From Trichaptum fuscoviolaceum (Eukaryota > Basidiomycota > Agaricomycetes > Hymenochaetales > Trichaptaceae), in contig CAJSYZ010000011.1 of NCBI GenBank assembly GCA_910574455.1, forward strand, positions 1,364,001 through 1,428,000: a stretch of 64,000 nucleotides of DNA, read 5' to 3'. The notes under the pieces are model-generated. The model saw only the letters and a program-made list of their open reading frames with translations, was not told the origin of the DNA and made no database searches. This document shows, piece after piece, positions 1 to 12,529 of the stretch (within the stretch, counting starts at the first letter, position 1; each line of letters begins with the position of its first letter). The position numbers and the translations under genes were made by a program.

Positions 1-30
1 CGGCCATCATTCATCGCGGGACCGAAGAGT

Positions 31-704
31 TCATTCGGATTTGGGTTTGATTGAGCTCGGCACGGACGTGCTTGTCGCATCTTGGAACTCAAAATTGGAA
101 TCTCTGCCGGGCTCACTCGTCTGTTTCAACCTTCTGGCTTCAAGTTCTTGATGCCTCGGCCATCTGAACTTCAAATTAACTTCTTCCATCCGATGGGTGC
201 CCTTTGCAGCCCAGACTGTGAAATCTAAACTTATCCACTTGTCCGACATGTCCTCTGAATCTCGGACAGAAACCCTTATCTTGAGACCATCGGCAGCACA
301 AGTTCAAGTGTAGTATGTATACAAGCTCAAACGCCACTTAACTTCACCGGATGTCCGGCCCACTGCCAGTGGCCATTTTGTAGAGCAAACTCCGTCTCCG
401 GGACATGATCTGGGAACATTCTCGAAACTCCTGTGTTTCAATCGCTCTACGGTAATGACGCGTTGGCCTGAAGGTGCTCGATGCCACATAGCATGCTAGC
501 AAGCAGCTTCCGACCGTTTTGTTGACGATCAGGGTCGATAAATGGCGGTCGATCTATGATCAGCAATGACCAACGGAAGAAATCGCGATGGTTTATCTGT
601 TCGTTGTCGGGTCCGTAACACGAAAGGGAGACAAGCATAGAATCCGCAGAGACTGTGGTGGAAGCAGAATCAGAATGGGATTGAATTGTAGTAAAAGGCA
701 CCAA
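31..704 (-). CDS. Possible minus-strand gene near left edge, function unknown
   Basis: I do not recognise this gene with certainty. A minus-strand reading from about 704 contains an open stretch with SCYGPDNEQINHRDFFRW. A second stretch near 350-430 reads RRRSLLYKMATGSGPDIR, followed by a GTGAAG donor. A splice from there to an AAG acceptor near 288 keeps frame into RVSVRDSEDMSDKWISLDF and a stop at 31-33. The last two pieces join well and end in a plausible C-terminus. The link between the first stretch and the second is unresolved, because the first stretch hits a stop near 449. The region could be a real multi-exon gene with a missed intron or a decayed gene. The exon plan is inference. 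Confidence 0.3.
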
Positions 705-937
705 CTGATCCAGAATCCGAGGTTGCGCGAGTGGCTGTGAAGGCGCTGAGGCATTGACCCTGAAATTCCGCGCTCATCGCTCATTTTTTGCTTGCCGTCC
801 CATACTCACTGCCTCAAAACCACGAGCTTAGTTATGCGAGCCCCGCTGTTCCCGTAGTCCTCCTCGTCCCCTACTACTCTGGTCCTCCACTCGCCTTCAT
901 AGTTTCCGCAGTGCGGCGAGGTCGCTCACAGGTGGGC

Positions 938-2536
938 ATGTATCTCTGTGCACGTCTTTTCTTCGCGTTGGGCTTGTTCGCGTGGTTCGAGTTGTGTCTG
1001 GCGGATCAGTATGATTTTCAGTGGCAGTTCACAGGAAGTGTGCGTGTTCTTTTTCTATTTTTGAAGTTTTCGTGGAAGCTGATTTGAGATTGGCACTGTC
1101 AAACATAGGGTTCGTTCACGACAACATTGACGCAATGCGCAAGTTACTCTTTGATGGTCAAAAATCGTACTGGCAACGCGAGTGTCATTGGCACCGCGCC
1201 GTACTACCTTATTGCGTTCAAACCAAGCGGAATTCCTACGACGAGTCTCGTAGGTTCGGATCCAAATAATCTGTCGTGGACAGTAAACCAGCCTTCAGGT
1301 ACGTTTTCGCTGCGAGCTTAGTCCGAAAATTAGATTGACAACTGTTTGTAGGATCAAGCCTTTTGCTGAGTGTTGTCGATTCAAAAGGTGTTTCCGGAGG
1401 GCAAAGCACGCAATTATATACAGTCAGCGGTGCGTCTCATCCGACACCAAAAGTTGCAAATAGCTGATGAAGGACTTTCAGATGGCGACTCAAAATGCCT
1501 TCCAGCCGCACCTTCGGTGAACATAACACTAGTTGCAAATATGACGAAGTCCGTATCAACATGTGATGCACTAGGTGTTCGTATCACTGGAGGCAAGAAA
1601 CCATATAATATCACTTTTGCAGCACCCAACTCTCCCGTGTTGACGAACGTGACGATGGGACCGACGGACGATGTCTTCACGTACATTGATCGCGCAGATC
1701 CAAACAGCGGTCTACTGGGTACGTGCATTTCCAATTGCTGTGTCAGGATTGTCTTGCTGATGCTCATTTTGATATCAGTGGCTGTTAACGACGCTGATGG
1801 GGTATGGGGGACGGGTTCCGAACTGTTCTCCACCACTGGGGCCGCTGTTACTAACCAATCTTGCATTGGACTAGTCTCCTCTTCAGGCAACTCATCGTTC
1901 GTAAATCAAAACCCCAAACCTCCGGCTAAGTCACACACAACTACGATCATTGTAGCTGTCATCGTGCCTATAATTGTCATCTTATTACTCGCCGCAGCCG
2001 CAGTCATATTTTGGAGACGACGACGTCAGGCTGCCCTTCGCGAGCCAGAGCCGGCGTTCTTGCCCGAAGCCTGGCAAGGACCTTCGACTTATGACGACTC
2101 TTCCACGGCCTACTCGCCGTATGACCCCCCGGTGAATTCAAAGCTCGCGCGATATCAGGACGATATCTCGCATGGGCGTTCTGGTTCATCGTCACAAATA
2201 GGCATGTCGCGTCTTTCGCCGAATCGCCGTACCTCGGATGGGTTCTCTACTACTGCGTCTGGCTCGGGCTCGGGTCCGGTTCCGACACGTTCATCCTCTA
2301 CGAGCAAGGGCCCGCGACTGATGCCGAATAGACGAACTACCTCGAACGAAGTGTCCTCCGGAAGTCGACTTCCCCCCGGCGTCTCTCCGGAATGGGGCAT
2401 CGAGCCTGACATTATCATCCAGCATCGCGATGGCGGTACTGTTCAGGAGATCCCACCACCGTACATAGATGCTGCGGCAGGGTCATCGTTCAATGTCGCT
2501 TCCGGTAGCGGTGGCAACAATGCGTCGAGGACGTAA
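938..2536 (+). CDS. Secreted-ectodomain, single-TM Mid2-like membrane protein
   Basis: Five exons are supported by splice signals: 938-1039, 1109-1298, 1352-1429, 1482-1718 and 1779-2536. They give 454 aa. I chose the ATG at 938 because it opens a signal peptide (MYLCARLFFALGLFAWFELC, cleavage after about residue 22); upstream in-frame starts are not ATG. Residues about 23-245 form a Ser/Thr/Asn-rich ectodomain with N-glycosylation sequons and repeated short beta-rich motifs (LSVVDSKG, GVRITGGKKPY). A hydrophobic helix, IIVAVIVPIIVILLLAAAAV, encoded near 1948-2007, is followed by the stop-transfer run WRRRRQ. The cytoplasmic tail is Ser/Pro-rich and disordered. This layout is common in agaricomycete surface proteins of unknown role. 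A wall-stress or adhesion function would be inference. Confidence 0.72.
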
Positions 2537-4335
2537 TCCTCTGGAATCGGACTTATCCTTCTTTGTATACTTCTGAGCGATTTTATTTACGTTGTCTATA
2601 AACTATAGGAAGGACTCAAGGTTGCAACACTCTTACCTTCTTACCCAGTCGCATATTTGTTCGCTTTCCTTTTCGCTTTATCTGTTTTGACTAACACGAT
2701 CGCCTACATTCCTATGATAAATCCATCCGCGAATGTCTTCTTACCTCCCCTCGCACCGCTTATCCTGCACCTTCATCAAAATCCACCTGTTTACCTCGAA
2801 CTCTTTATCTCCCAATAATGTACGATAAACAGCTATGTACACTATATTCATTACTATCGGTATCCTCTACATGTACTTACGTTCGCCACGCTTATAACGA
2901 ATTAATTTGATCGATGATTGATGCAGGCTTTTGGGACGTTGCTAGGAGGCATTTCTGAATCCTGATCGACCTGGCCTTCGTTACAAATTTGAACGCTGTT
3001 TCTTGGAAATGGTCAACGGTCGATTGGACAGCCCAAATAGTCCCCTGGATCATCATTGGCGATGGATGCCTTTGCGGGTTTTTTGTACAGGACAATCGCA
3101 CCTAGTGTAAGTGTAAGGCCAGGAACTCTCGGCGCTCATCGACAACCTGCAAATTGACACAGTGTACAGATATTGAATTAAATGCCGCCCAATGTCTCAT
3201 GCACTGCGCTATCATTTGATAGCTCATTCGTATTGAACCCTTTCTCGACCTCGCCGCAGCGACGCCGACGTATTTAGTTTGTACCCTGCAAAGCTTGTTG
3301 TCTGTATTCAGTCGACACATCAGACTTCTGCGCCCATCCAATCGTATAGTAATGTGGACCAAGCGGTCGAGTTAGATATGTCTCAAGTCCCCAGGTGCAG
3401 ATAAGTAAGTTGTGCCAACCTTCACTAGTAATAGTAATACTACTGAAGGCAATGCACTGAATGAGATGGTTTTGTCTTGATGCCAGCACGAGAGAAGCCT
3501 ATCACGGGCTCTACTATCCGTAACTTTGTATGTAGCCCAAGACTGGGAAGGGGGGGGCTTACATCTTGTTTGCACGCTTTCACGCGGGAACTTGAAGAAT
3601 ACTGTACATATGATCAGGTACAAACAGCGGATGCATTCCAATTTATCTTACATTTACGAGTAATGGACTCACCAACTTCGAGTTGGGAAAGGGTCAGTCC
3701 CGCCAGAGCCTTGCATTCAATCAAAAAGCTAGTTTGCTGCGTACGAGTCTTCGAGAATTTGTTCCGAGTCAATGTTGGGCCACAGCTGCATCATTGCAAC
3801 AATCTCTCAAGAGAGCAATCATGGTGTGTGTGGAGGGAAGGGGGAGATTTTATGCTGTGATATTCAGGCTTATAATAGGCACCAGAATAAAGGTAACGCT
3901 GCCGCCAGGCCAGAGAAACGAGTGAGGAGAGCTGTGCCAGTGGTCCTGAGAGAGGAAGCCCAGTGTTAGACTCGAAGATTACACCCCTCCGAGAACGTAT
4001 CAATGGCGAAAGAGTCGACAAGAAAACAAACGTTGATGATAAGACATTATAATTCTGTGTTTCGGAGTTATCGTATTCTGCGTAATGTTGACGTCGCCAC
4101 GGTAGTGCGTAAGAAAGAAGCTTGACTCAAGCTCTGTGACATTTTTAGAGGTGTGACTAAATGAATGTTCGCGTGACGTAACGGCGCCTGTGCTGTTTCC
4201 AAGCCGAACGTTACGACTTGGTAACTGCGTATCTTCCAGCTTCAACGTCGACTAGATTACTTTTTACCACCGCTTGCGAGGACATTAAGGCTCTCTGGAA
4301 GGTGCTTAGTCCTCATGCACGCGTCATAGAGACAT
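2537..4335. other. Intergenic region, no gene seen
   Basis: About 1.8 kb between the TM-protein stop and the CCH1 start. All open frames are short, lack plausible splice partners and show no recognisable family. It presumably holds the 3' UTR of the upstream gene and the promoter of CCH1. I see no repeat or RNA gene. Confidence 0.5.
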
Positions 4336-7300
4336 ATGGAACACCCAGAAACTCCTCGTGCCGCCCGAGAGCACTTTCAATCACCTTCTGGCGAATTATC
4401 TTCAACGTCGGCGATAGACTTGACAGGGACACCTGCGGGTATAGGAAGTTCGAGGCCGTCTAGCCCAACAAGTCTTACGCCGAGGGAAGGCAGTCTTAAC
4501 AGGAGAAGGCTTAGTTGGGGGAGAATGGAAGGCGAACGGCCTGAAGTGCTAAGGGATCCCCTGAGATTGAATTTGACTGACATCAGTTATCCTCCTACTC
4601 GTCCGACGTCCGTGCCGAACGACGACCCCTTCGATTCGGATACCCCACAGGAAGAAGATGTACTGACGCGTGCACAGCGACCTTACTTTGCCGCGCGCGG
4701 AGGCGACGACAACGTCCGAACATTCTCCCAAGCTTCTCTTCTTAGCTCTCTACGGTCGAAGTCGACATCATCAACGGACTACGGCGAATTCGATGTTGAC
4801 GACGATGAGGCACGGCTAACGTCTTTTGCGTCTGGGACGGCCGGTCACGGCCATGACCGGAGCGCGATGTCGTTGTCCGTGAGCACCCACCTGGACCCGA
4901 GCATGGCCTCTGGGATCGACGTGGAGCGAACCCCGAAAAGCCGGGCTTCAAAGAGTCAAAGCAAGCGTTATAGCACTTCGCCCAGCCCTGCCTCACGCCT
5001 GCGGTCTGTTAGTCGTAATCTGCGACGCGTGTCTTTGCGTGTTGTTAATTTAGCGGGCGTGGGTCTCGAGGAGAAAGCACGCGGCATTCGGCTACCGGAC
5101 GACAAAGATGATGGAGCAAAGGTGAAAGGGAAGGATACTCAGAGTGCAGTCAGTGGAGAGGACCAAGAGGAGGAACATGAACTACCAGATCTTGCGACGA
5201 GGTTACCTATTCGCGGTAGGACACTGGGCTTTCTAGGCCCAAGCAATCGAATACGTCTTGCTATGTTTCGATTCCTCACCTATCCGTACGTACATTTTAT
5301 CCTTTATGCATAGCCTCCCCTTTTCTAGTTCTGTTCTGCGGTCCGCCTTATCATGTTTACCTTCAATAAAAGGGCCTTCAGCTTGGACGGAATAGCTAAT
5401 GTCTCCTCACTTAATTTTGCCCAGATGGACCGAGCCTCTCATCCTCGTTCTCATTATTTTCAATGCCGTGGTCCTTACTATACAGGCTGCTCGGTCAGCT
5501 ACTCTTCAGGCTCCGGACTCGGACTCAGCACCGTCCCCGCTACCAACACCGGTAAAAGGATATTTTCACAGTTGGGAAGACCTCGCATTATTTGTTCTTT
5601 TTATCCTGTTTACGTGAGTTGACACTCTATCTCCTTAACTTAACCTCATTCCTAATAATACGAATATATAGATTAGAAGCATTCGCTCGTATCGTTACAT
5701 CTGGCTTCATCTTCGACCCGGAGATGCCAATGTCCACACTCTTTAGAAATCTTTTCTCGAACCTCTCTACGTCATATGTGCCTTCACCCACAGCCGGTCG
5801 CGACTCTCATACAAACCCCTTTCCTGTATCTCACTCAGCATCCTTCACTTCAGGATTAAATCGAAGTACTTCTCAACGGGGGCCTCCGAAATTGACCCAC
5901 ATCCTGCGTCAGCTAAGAGTGAACATCACCCAACCATTCGCTCTGGCCCACCATCAAAATGACCTTCCGCCTATGAATTCTGTTACCACGACTACTGCAA
6001 CGTCGGACGGATCGACGATGACCCGGTCGAATACGGGTACTCTGCTGCAAGAAAAGCTAAATACCAACAATACAGGACATTTGCAAGTTGATGATACAGG
6101 TGCTCCCATTCCTCATCATCTTCGCGATCCTCGGGACTCGTCGAAACAAACGTTCTTTTCCCGTGCTTTCCGGAGTGACGATCCGCATGAAATTGGGGGT
6201 AAAGAATACCTCGGTCTGCCGTTTCGTCTGACTGTGTACACCGCTCAGGAACATGTTTCTCGCAACGTACCATACCTCCGACATTCGTGGAATCGGATCG
6301 ACTTCATTGCAATCCTTTCTTTCTGGATAACGTTTGCCTTAGCTCAGTCTGGTGTAGAACGTAGCTTCAGTGAACACATTGCCGTCTTCAGAGCGCTAAG
6401 TGTTCTTAGGACAAGTAGACTTCTTGCGGTCACGAATGGTACTACGGTGAGTACTAGATTGATGTATGCAGATAGTCTACTAAACGTTCTTTAGACAATT
6501 ATGCGGTCACTCAAGCGAGCCCGCCCTTTGCTCACTAATGTGGCATATTTTGTCTTATTTGCGATGATTCTCTTCTCGTGAGTTAACTCTCTTCCCTACT
6601 TTCTGCATTAGTGCTCACCCCGCACTTCAGTATTATTGGCATCCAGTCGTTTAAGGGCTCATTCAAACGATCTTGCTTCTTCGGCGACGTTCAGCTAGAG
6701 CAGCGTTGCGGGGGCTATATTGACTCTACTTCGTTAAATGTAACAGGGTATATCTTGCAGGATGGATCCACAAGCCCGTCATCCAAGGGATTTATCTGCC
6801 CCTTGGGTCAAATATGCAAGGTTTGACATACTCCTAATACTGCTATTGACTTAGCTTATGGAAACCGTAGGAGCTGGAAAATCCTCACGAGGATATAGAG
6901 AGCTTCGACACGATCTACAAGGCTGCCTTACAAGTTGTCATAGTAGCCTCTGCGAATGGGGTACGCTCTTTTTTCTTGATTTAGCTGTAATTTATTCACT
7001 TATCTATTTTAATCCTTTAGTGGTCTCCCATTATGTATGACATGATTGACGCAGAGTTCTTCGTCTCATGCTTTTTCTTCATCATCTGTGTTATTGTGCT
7101 CAACTTCTGGCTGATAAATCTGTTTGTCGCCGTCATAACAAACACATTCTCCGCCATTCGTAAGGATACTAAGAAAAGCGCATTTGGTGCTGCACCGTGA
7201 GTTCCATTATTTCTACTTCAGTTTTGCCAGTGCTCATATAACGCGTTTAGCCTGGGGCCCATGTTGGATGAAGAGGAAGATGGTTATCCCATGGACGAGG

Positions 7301-10300
7301 ATATTCACATGTCCCGTGTTAGCTTGGTGAAACGTGGATACGACAGGACGAAATGGATCTGGATTCTATTTGCGCTTAGCGAAGTCGTTCTGCAAGCCAC
7401 GCGATCTGCGGATTCTTCACCAACACACCTGGATGTCATAGATTGGGGTGAACTTGCCTTAACAGCTGCCTTTGATGTTGATATTGTCTGGAGATTCCTC
7501 AGCTTTTTACCCGACTGGAGGCCCTTTTTCGCACACGGGAACAATTGGCTCGACTTAGTGCTAGCTCTTGGGAGTAGCATCATTCAAATTCCAGCCATTC
7601 GAAACTCTGAGATCTATCCATGGTTGACTATTTTCCAATTGGCGCGATTTTATCGAGTTATCCTAGAAGTACCAAGGATGAGACCTTTGCTAGTAAGTCA
7701 GGAAAGAATAATGTAGCAATTCGTATTGACTGATGAATCATTCAGCTGGCTGTTTTTGGAAACTTGTACGGTCTAGTAAACATGTCTCTGTTCCTGATTC
7801 TCGCCAACTTCGTTTCGGCTCTTTTTGCCGTCCAACTACTCCGAGGTGACTTAACTGGCGATAATACAATGAACTTCGGCGAGATCTATAATTCATTTCT
7901 CGCCATGTACCAGGTTAGTGTCTTTAATTGATAGCTGCTATGGGATCTTACTCCTTTAATCTAATTTCCAGGTGCTGTCGTCGGAAAATTGGACCGATGT
8001 CATGTATACTGCAGCTGAAGCAGAAGTCCCACTAGGTCAATCGGCTCTGATTGCCTTGTTCTTCTCAATATGGTTTCTGTTCGCAAATTGTGAGTTCCAT
8101 CCTACCATGCCTAGCAGCGAGCAGTAATCTGAACTGCCTGTAGTCATCCTCGTTCAGCTTTTCATTGCTGTGATCAACGAGAATTTTGATGTGGCAGAAG
8201 AGTTGAAGAAAGGCAAACAGGCCACTCATTATCTAGAGATGCAACAGTCTATTCAGGCATCACCGCCGTGGCTCAGGCGCTTAAACCCTTATCGGTGGTT
8301 TAAGGCAAACCCGAAGTCCATTGCCGTAGAGAACTTGCCTTCGAATCTTATTCTTCCAATGCAAAAAGCTATCATACAGGACAGCTCGTTCTCTGCGAAA
8401 TCTACCGCTGGAAGCGTGAGCCATATTTAGTGAATTGACTAGCTATGATTGACGTTCGTTTGCAGATTAAGCGAGGAAAGAGCCTTGCTCGAGGACATTA
8501 CCCGAGCAAGTCGATCAATCTTCTCCAGCGCTTATTTGCGGGAGAGATACGGTCGAATGACGTGCCGCTTGCTACCTTGAGAGCAGCGCGAAGGGACTCA
8601 GTCACTCCTCAGGATCCTAACGACGAAGAGCTTGAGAGACATCTGTAAGTGGCCTGACTGCTAAGCAGATTACGAAAAGTACTCATTTGTATAAAGAGAG
8701 ATCCTTGCTTCCATAAACGCCGACGCTCAAGATGCACAAGACATGAACGACGTTCTGTATGAAAGGAGGGCCCAGAAAGCTGATTTCATCCGGGCTCATC
8801 CATCATACGACAAAACCTTCTGGATCTTCTCACAGAAAAGCAAGATCCGTCAGTTCGCCCAGCGTATGGTGCAGCCTGCTAATGGAGACCGGATTTTTGG
8901 CTTACCTCATTCCCCTTTGGCCCACTCGCTTTTCCAGCTCATTCTGCTCTTAACAGTTATTGGTGGCATCGTGGTTGAGGCCGTTGCCACCCCCTTGTAC
9001 CGCAGAAATTTCTACAGGGAGCACGGCTTCATTAGAGGTTCCTGGTTCGACATCGCCGAAACGACTTTCGGTCTGATGCTATTTGTTGAATTCCTCATCA
9101 AGATCGTGGCGGATGGATTTACGTTCACTCCCAACGCTTATGTGCGAAGTATATGGAATGTGCTGGACATGTTCATTCTCATTGGTGTCGTCACAAATCT
9201 CGTGACGGGCCTCATTTTCGTTGGAGGATTGAGTCGTTTCACTCGATCGTTAAAGGCTCTTCGGGCGTTGCGCCTCATCACACTCATTGACAAGATGCGA
9301 TCTACGTTCCAGTCACTCATTTTCTCCGGCGCAATACGTATCTTAGATGCTGCTTTGCTAGCCATACTATACATGATCCCATACGCTGTCTGGGGCTTGA
9401 ATATTTTTCAAGGGATGTTGAACGAATGCAACGATGGTTCAGTCAACGGAATCACAGATTGCATAAACGAGTATGACAATACTGTGATAGGCAATGATTT
9501 CAACTTCCTCGTACCTCGTGCATGGGACAACCCTTCACCGTCGACAAAGTTTTCGTTTGACACATTTCGAGCCTCACTGCTTATTTTATTCGAAATTGTG
9601 TCGTTGGAAGGTTGGATTGATGTGATGGGTGTGGCGACGAGCGCCACCGGGCCTAACCTACAGCCTCAGACGAATGCATCTCAAGCCAACGCTATTTTCT
9701 TCCTGATCTATAACCTTCTTGGCGCAGTTGTCATCTTGACACTTTTTGTCAGGCAAGTGACTTATATCCTGTTTCGTTGTGTCTAATGTTGACAGCGAGT
9801 TATTTCAGTATCATCATTGGAAACTTCTCGTCGAAGACTGGAGTAGCTCTTCTTACTAAACCTCAACGAGAATGGATCGACTTGCAGAAATTAATCAAGC
9901 GCCAGAGACCATCAAAGCGCCCAAAGCAGCGTCCAACATCGAGGCTTCGTGCTTGGTGCTACGACCGAGCAGTGCACAAGCATGGATGGTGGTCACGAGC
10001 AATGACATTATTATTTGTTGTCCACATCTTCGCTCTGATGTAGGTGATGGTGCTTTTGTGTTGATTATTTATTGACACGACTTCGTTTGATAGGACACAA
10101 ACACTTTCAACTCAAAGAGTAGTAGATACGTTGCGAAGTGAGGAATTATATCTCGACCATGACAATATATTGATAATCTGTTTTTGAATCTAGATGTTTG
10201 GTTCTTTGCCATCACACTCATTTACTGTGTCGATATCCTCGTACGATGGTTCGGTTTAGGGTTCCGCAGCTTCAAGGCAAATGGGTGGAACATATTTGAT

Positions 10301-12330
10301 GTTATCGTTGCCGTGGGCTCTCTCATCACGACAATCGTTATCCGACTTCACTCCGAGAGTTTCGTTATAGCTCAGCTGCAGAAACTTTTCCTTGTCAGTA
10401 TCGCTTTTAAACTGGTGCAACGAACAAACAGCCTAAATCAGTTGTTCAAAACTGTCATGTAAGTGTCGGCTTTTCTGTGAAAGATCATTGGCTAATACTC
10501 TCACAGGGCGAGTCTCCCAGTAATTCTGAGTCTGTTGGCTTTATGGATCATCCTTTTCGTCTTTTTCGCTATTCTATTTGTTGAGGTATTTAGCCTGACC
10601 AAATGGGAGTCCGCGGAGACCCGTACGCAAAATTACACATCATTAGGGTCTGCACTTGTGATGCTCGCCTTTATGAGTACAGGGTATGTATCGTTTACCA
10701 TATTATAGTAGCGGAAACTCACTTTTCTATAAAGGGAGGGTTGGAATCAGTATATGCATGATTAGTGAGTATTGCAATTCAACATGTCACTCTTGTCTCT
10801 TATATTGTGTATTAGTTCACTTGTCTATCCGCGCTGCACCCATTCAACGCCATCGGATCCTGATTCAGATTGCGGAAGTACGGGCTGGGCCTTTACGCTC
10901 TTCATCGCTTGGAATCTGCTTAGCATGGTGCGTCAGACTGATAATAGCGATTACTGCGAGCTCACACCGCGTTCTTTTCTAGTATATATTCGTCAACATG
11001 TTTACTGGTATGTCACTGGGACCTTCGTTCATGCACCTCGTCTGATCATGCCCTTAAAGGTGTTGTGGTTGAAAGTTTCTCCTACGTCTTCCAGCTAGTA
11101 GGTGGTGCAAAATCAATAACTCGAGAGGAGATGCGCGCTTTCAAAAAGGTGTGGGCGGAGTTCGCAAATCCTCGAACGGGGTATCTGGAGAAGGGGCAAA
11201 TAGTACCTTTCTTAGGAGTAAGCAATCTATTTTACGATTTATGTACGTGACTGATTCTTTTTGCAGAGGCTTAGCGGCATCTTTGAGGCCCGGATCTATC
11301 CGTCAGAATTCAGCGTGAGGCAGCTACTAGCGGCAACTCAAGTTGGCAATAATACCGACCATTCGTGGCTGTCGTCTTCAAAGACTCTGAACGAGGTTGT
11401 CGATATGTCGAAACTCAACAGGATCCTCGGTGGTATAGATAACGTGAAGATCAGGAAACGCAGGACACTGTTCAGTCGTATATATCATGAAGCTATGATC
11501 TCACAAGAGCCGGGGAAAGGTATCTCATTCACGAATATGTTACTGATGTTAGCGCATCACAAACTTATTGACGATCGCGAGGCGCTTGTGTAAGTAGCAT
11601 CATATTCCTCATCTCAAATCTCTGACATTCTTCTAGACTCAAGGACCTGGTGACGCGGATGGAGATTAATAAATTTGTAAACGATCTTGTAAATTTGGAC
11701 CGTGTCAGATCTTTGCTCAAGACTATCTACTACCGAAGGCGCTTCCTTGCGCATCTGGAAAATCTTCGACAGCAGCAGCGGATTGAACAAGGTAATTGTC
11801 ACTGGTCGATCTCCTTTTCCCCTGGTTTCCCCCCTTTTCAATCATCTTACGTTCATTTTCTCCAGGTGTGCCAGCTATAATTGTTGAAGACATACCGTCA
11901 ACGCCTCCTCTGTCCACGCGTGATGTCACCCTCGCTAACCGAGACTCAATGGGTTTCTTCGGAGAGATATCTTCACCCTCACCAAGCCCTTACCATTCTC
12001 CTGACTTTTCTCTGGCCTCGGATACGCCTTCCAAGTCTGGCCGTGGACTGCGACGTAACAGGAGAGTCAGCGATATCAGCATGTTGTCGACTGATCTCGG
12101 ATACCAAAATCCGTATGTTTTATCTAGAGTTCTAAGTATATGGGAGCTAATAGTGTGCATAGATTTGATTCAACTTTCTCCCGTGAATCACACGATGAGG
12201 ATCCTCAGATTGTTCTCTCATCAATGCAAAACTCGATGTGGGGAGGTGAGTATTCTTCCTTTCTTGACTTAATCTGTGTCCTGAAAAAAACGTATTAGAA
12301 ATGATGCTGGAGGCAGCTGCGGAGACATAG
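4336..12330 (+). CDS. CCH1: Cch1-type voltage-gated calcium channel alpha subunit
   Basis: High-affinity plasma-membrane Ca2+ channel pore subunit, partner of Mid1 in fungi (family knowledge). I trace 26 exons with phases that all agree, giving 2,189 aa: 4336-5285, 5425-5613, 5672-6446, 6495-6577, 6631-6820, 6871-6960, 7021-7196, 7251-7692, 7746-7913, 7972-8089, 8144-8415, 8466-8644, 8697-9752, 9809-10039, 10094-10137, 10194-10458, 10507-10683, 10735-10764, 10816-10927, 10983-11007, 11060-11217, 11267-11589, 11637-11791, 11866-12112, 12163-12245, 12299-12330. A disordered Ser-rich N-terminus (~315 aa) precedes four six-helix repeats encoded roughly at 5.4-7.2, 7.3-8.2, 8.9-9.9 and 10.0-11.1 kb. 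S4-like Arg/Lys-rich helices are visible, for example [13 protein letters not shown]. The four P-loops carry SANGWS, SSENWT, SLEGWI and STGEGWN, so the filter reads N-E-E-E. A helical, EF-hand-like region near 11.1-11.6 kb and a Ser-rich tail follow. One intron (9753-9808) is GC-AG. The gene ends 200 bp from the convergent eIF3a gene. Confidence 0.95.
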
Positions 12331-12529
12331 GACACTATTTCATTCGATCATTTATTTTTCTCTATTGCTATCTTTATTGCTTTTCACCGTGGACCTTGTT
12401 AGTCGGATCATCAATAGCTTTCATTGTACATTTCAGCTGCATCACAATCCTGAACTATTAGAGAGCATATATGTATTCATGGGCATTCATAATGTAGATG
12501 TAATCACAAAATGACAAAATGCATAATAA

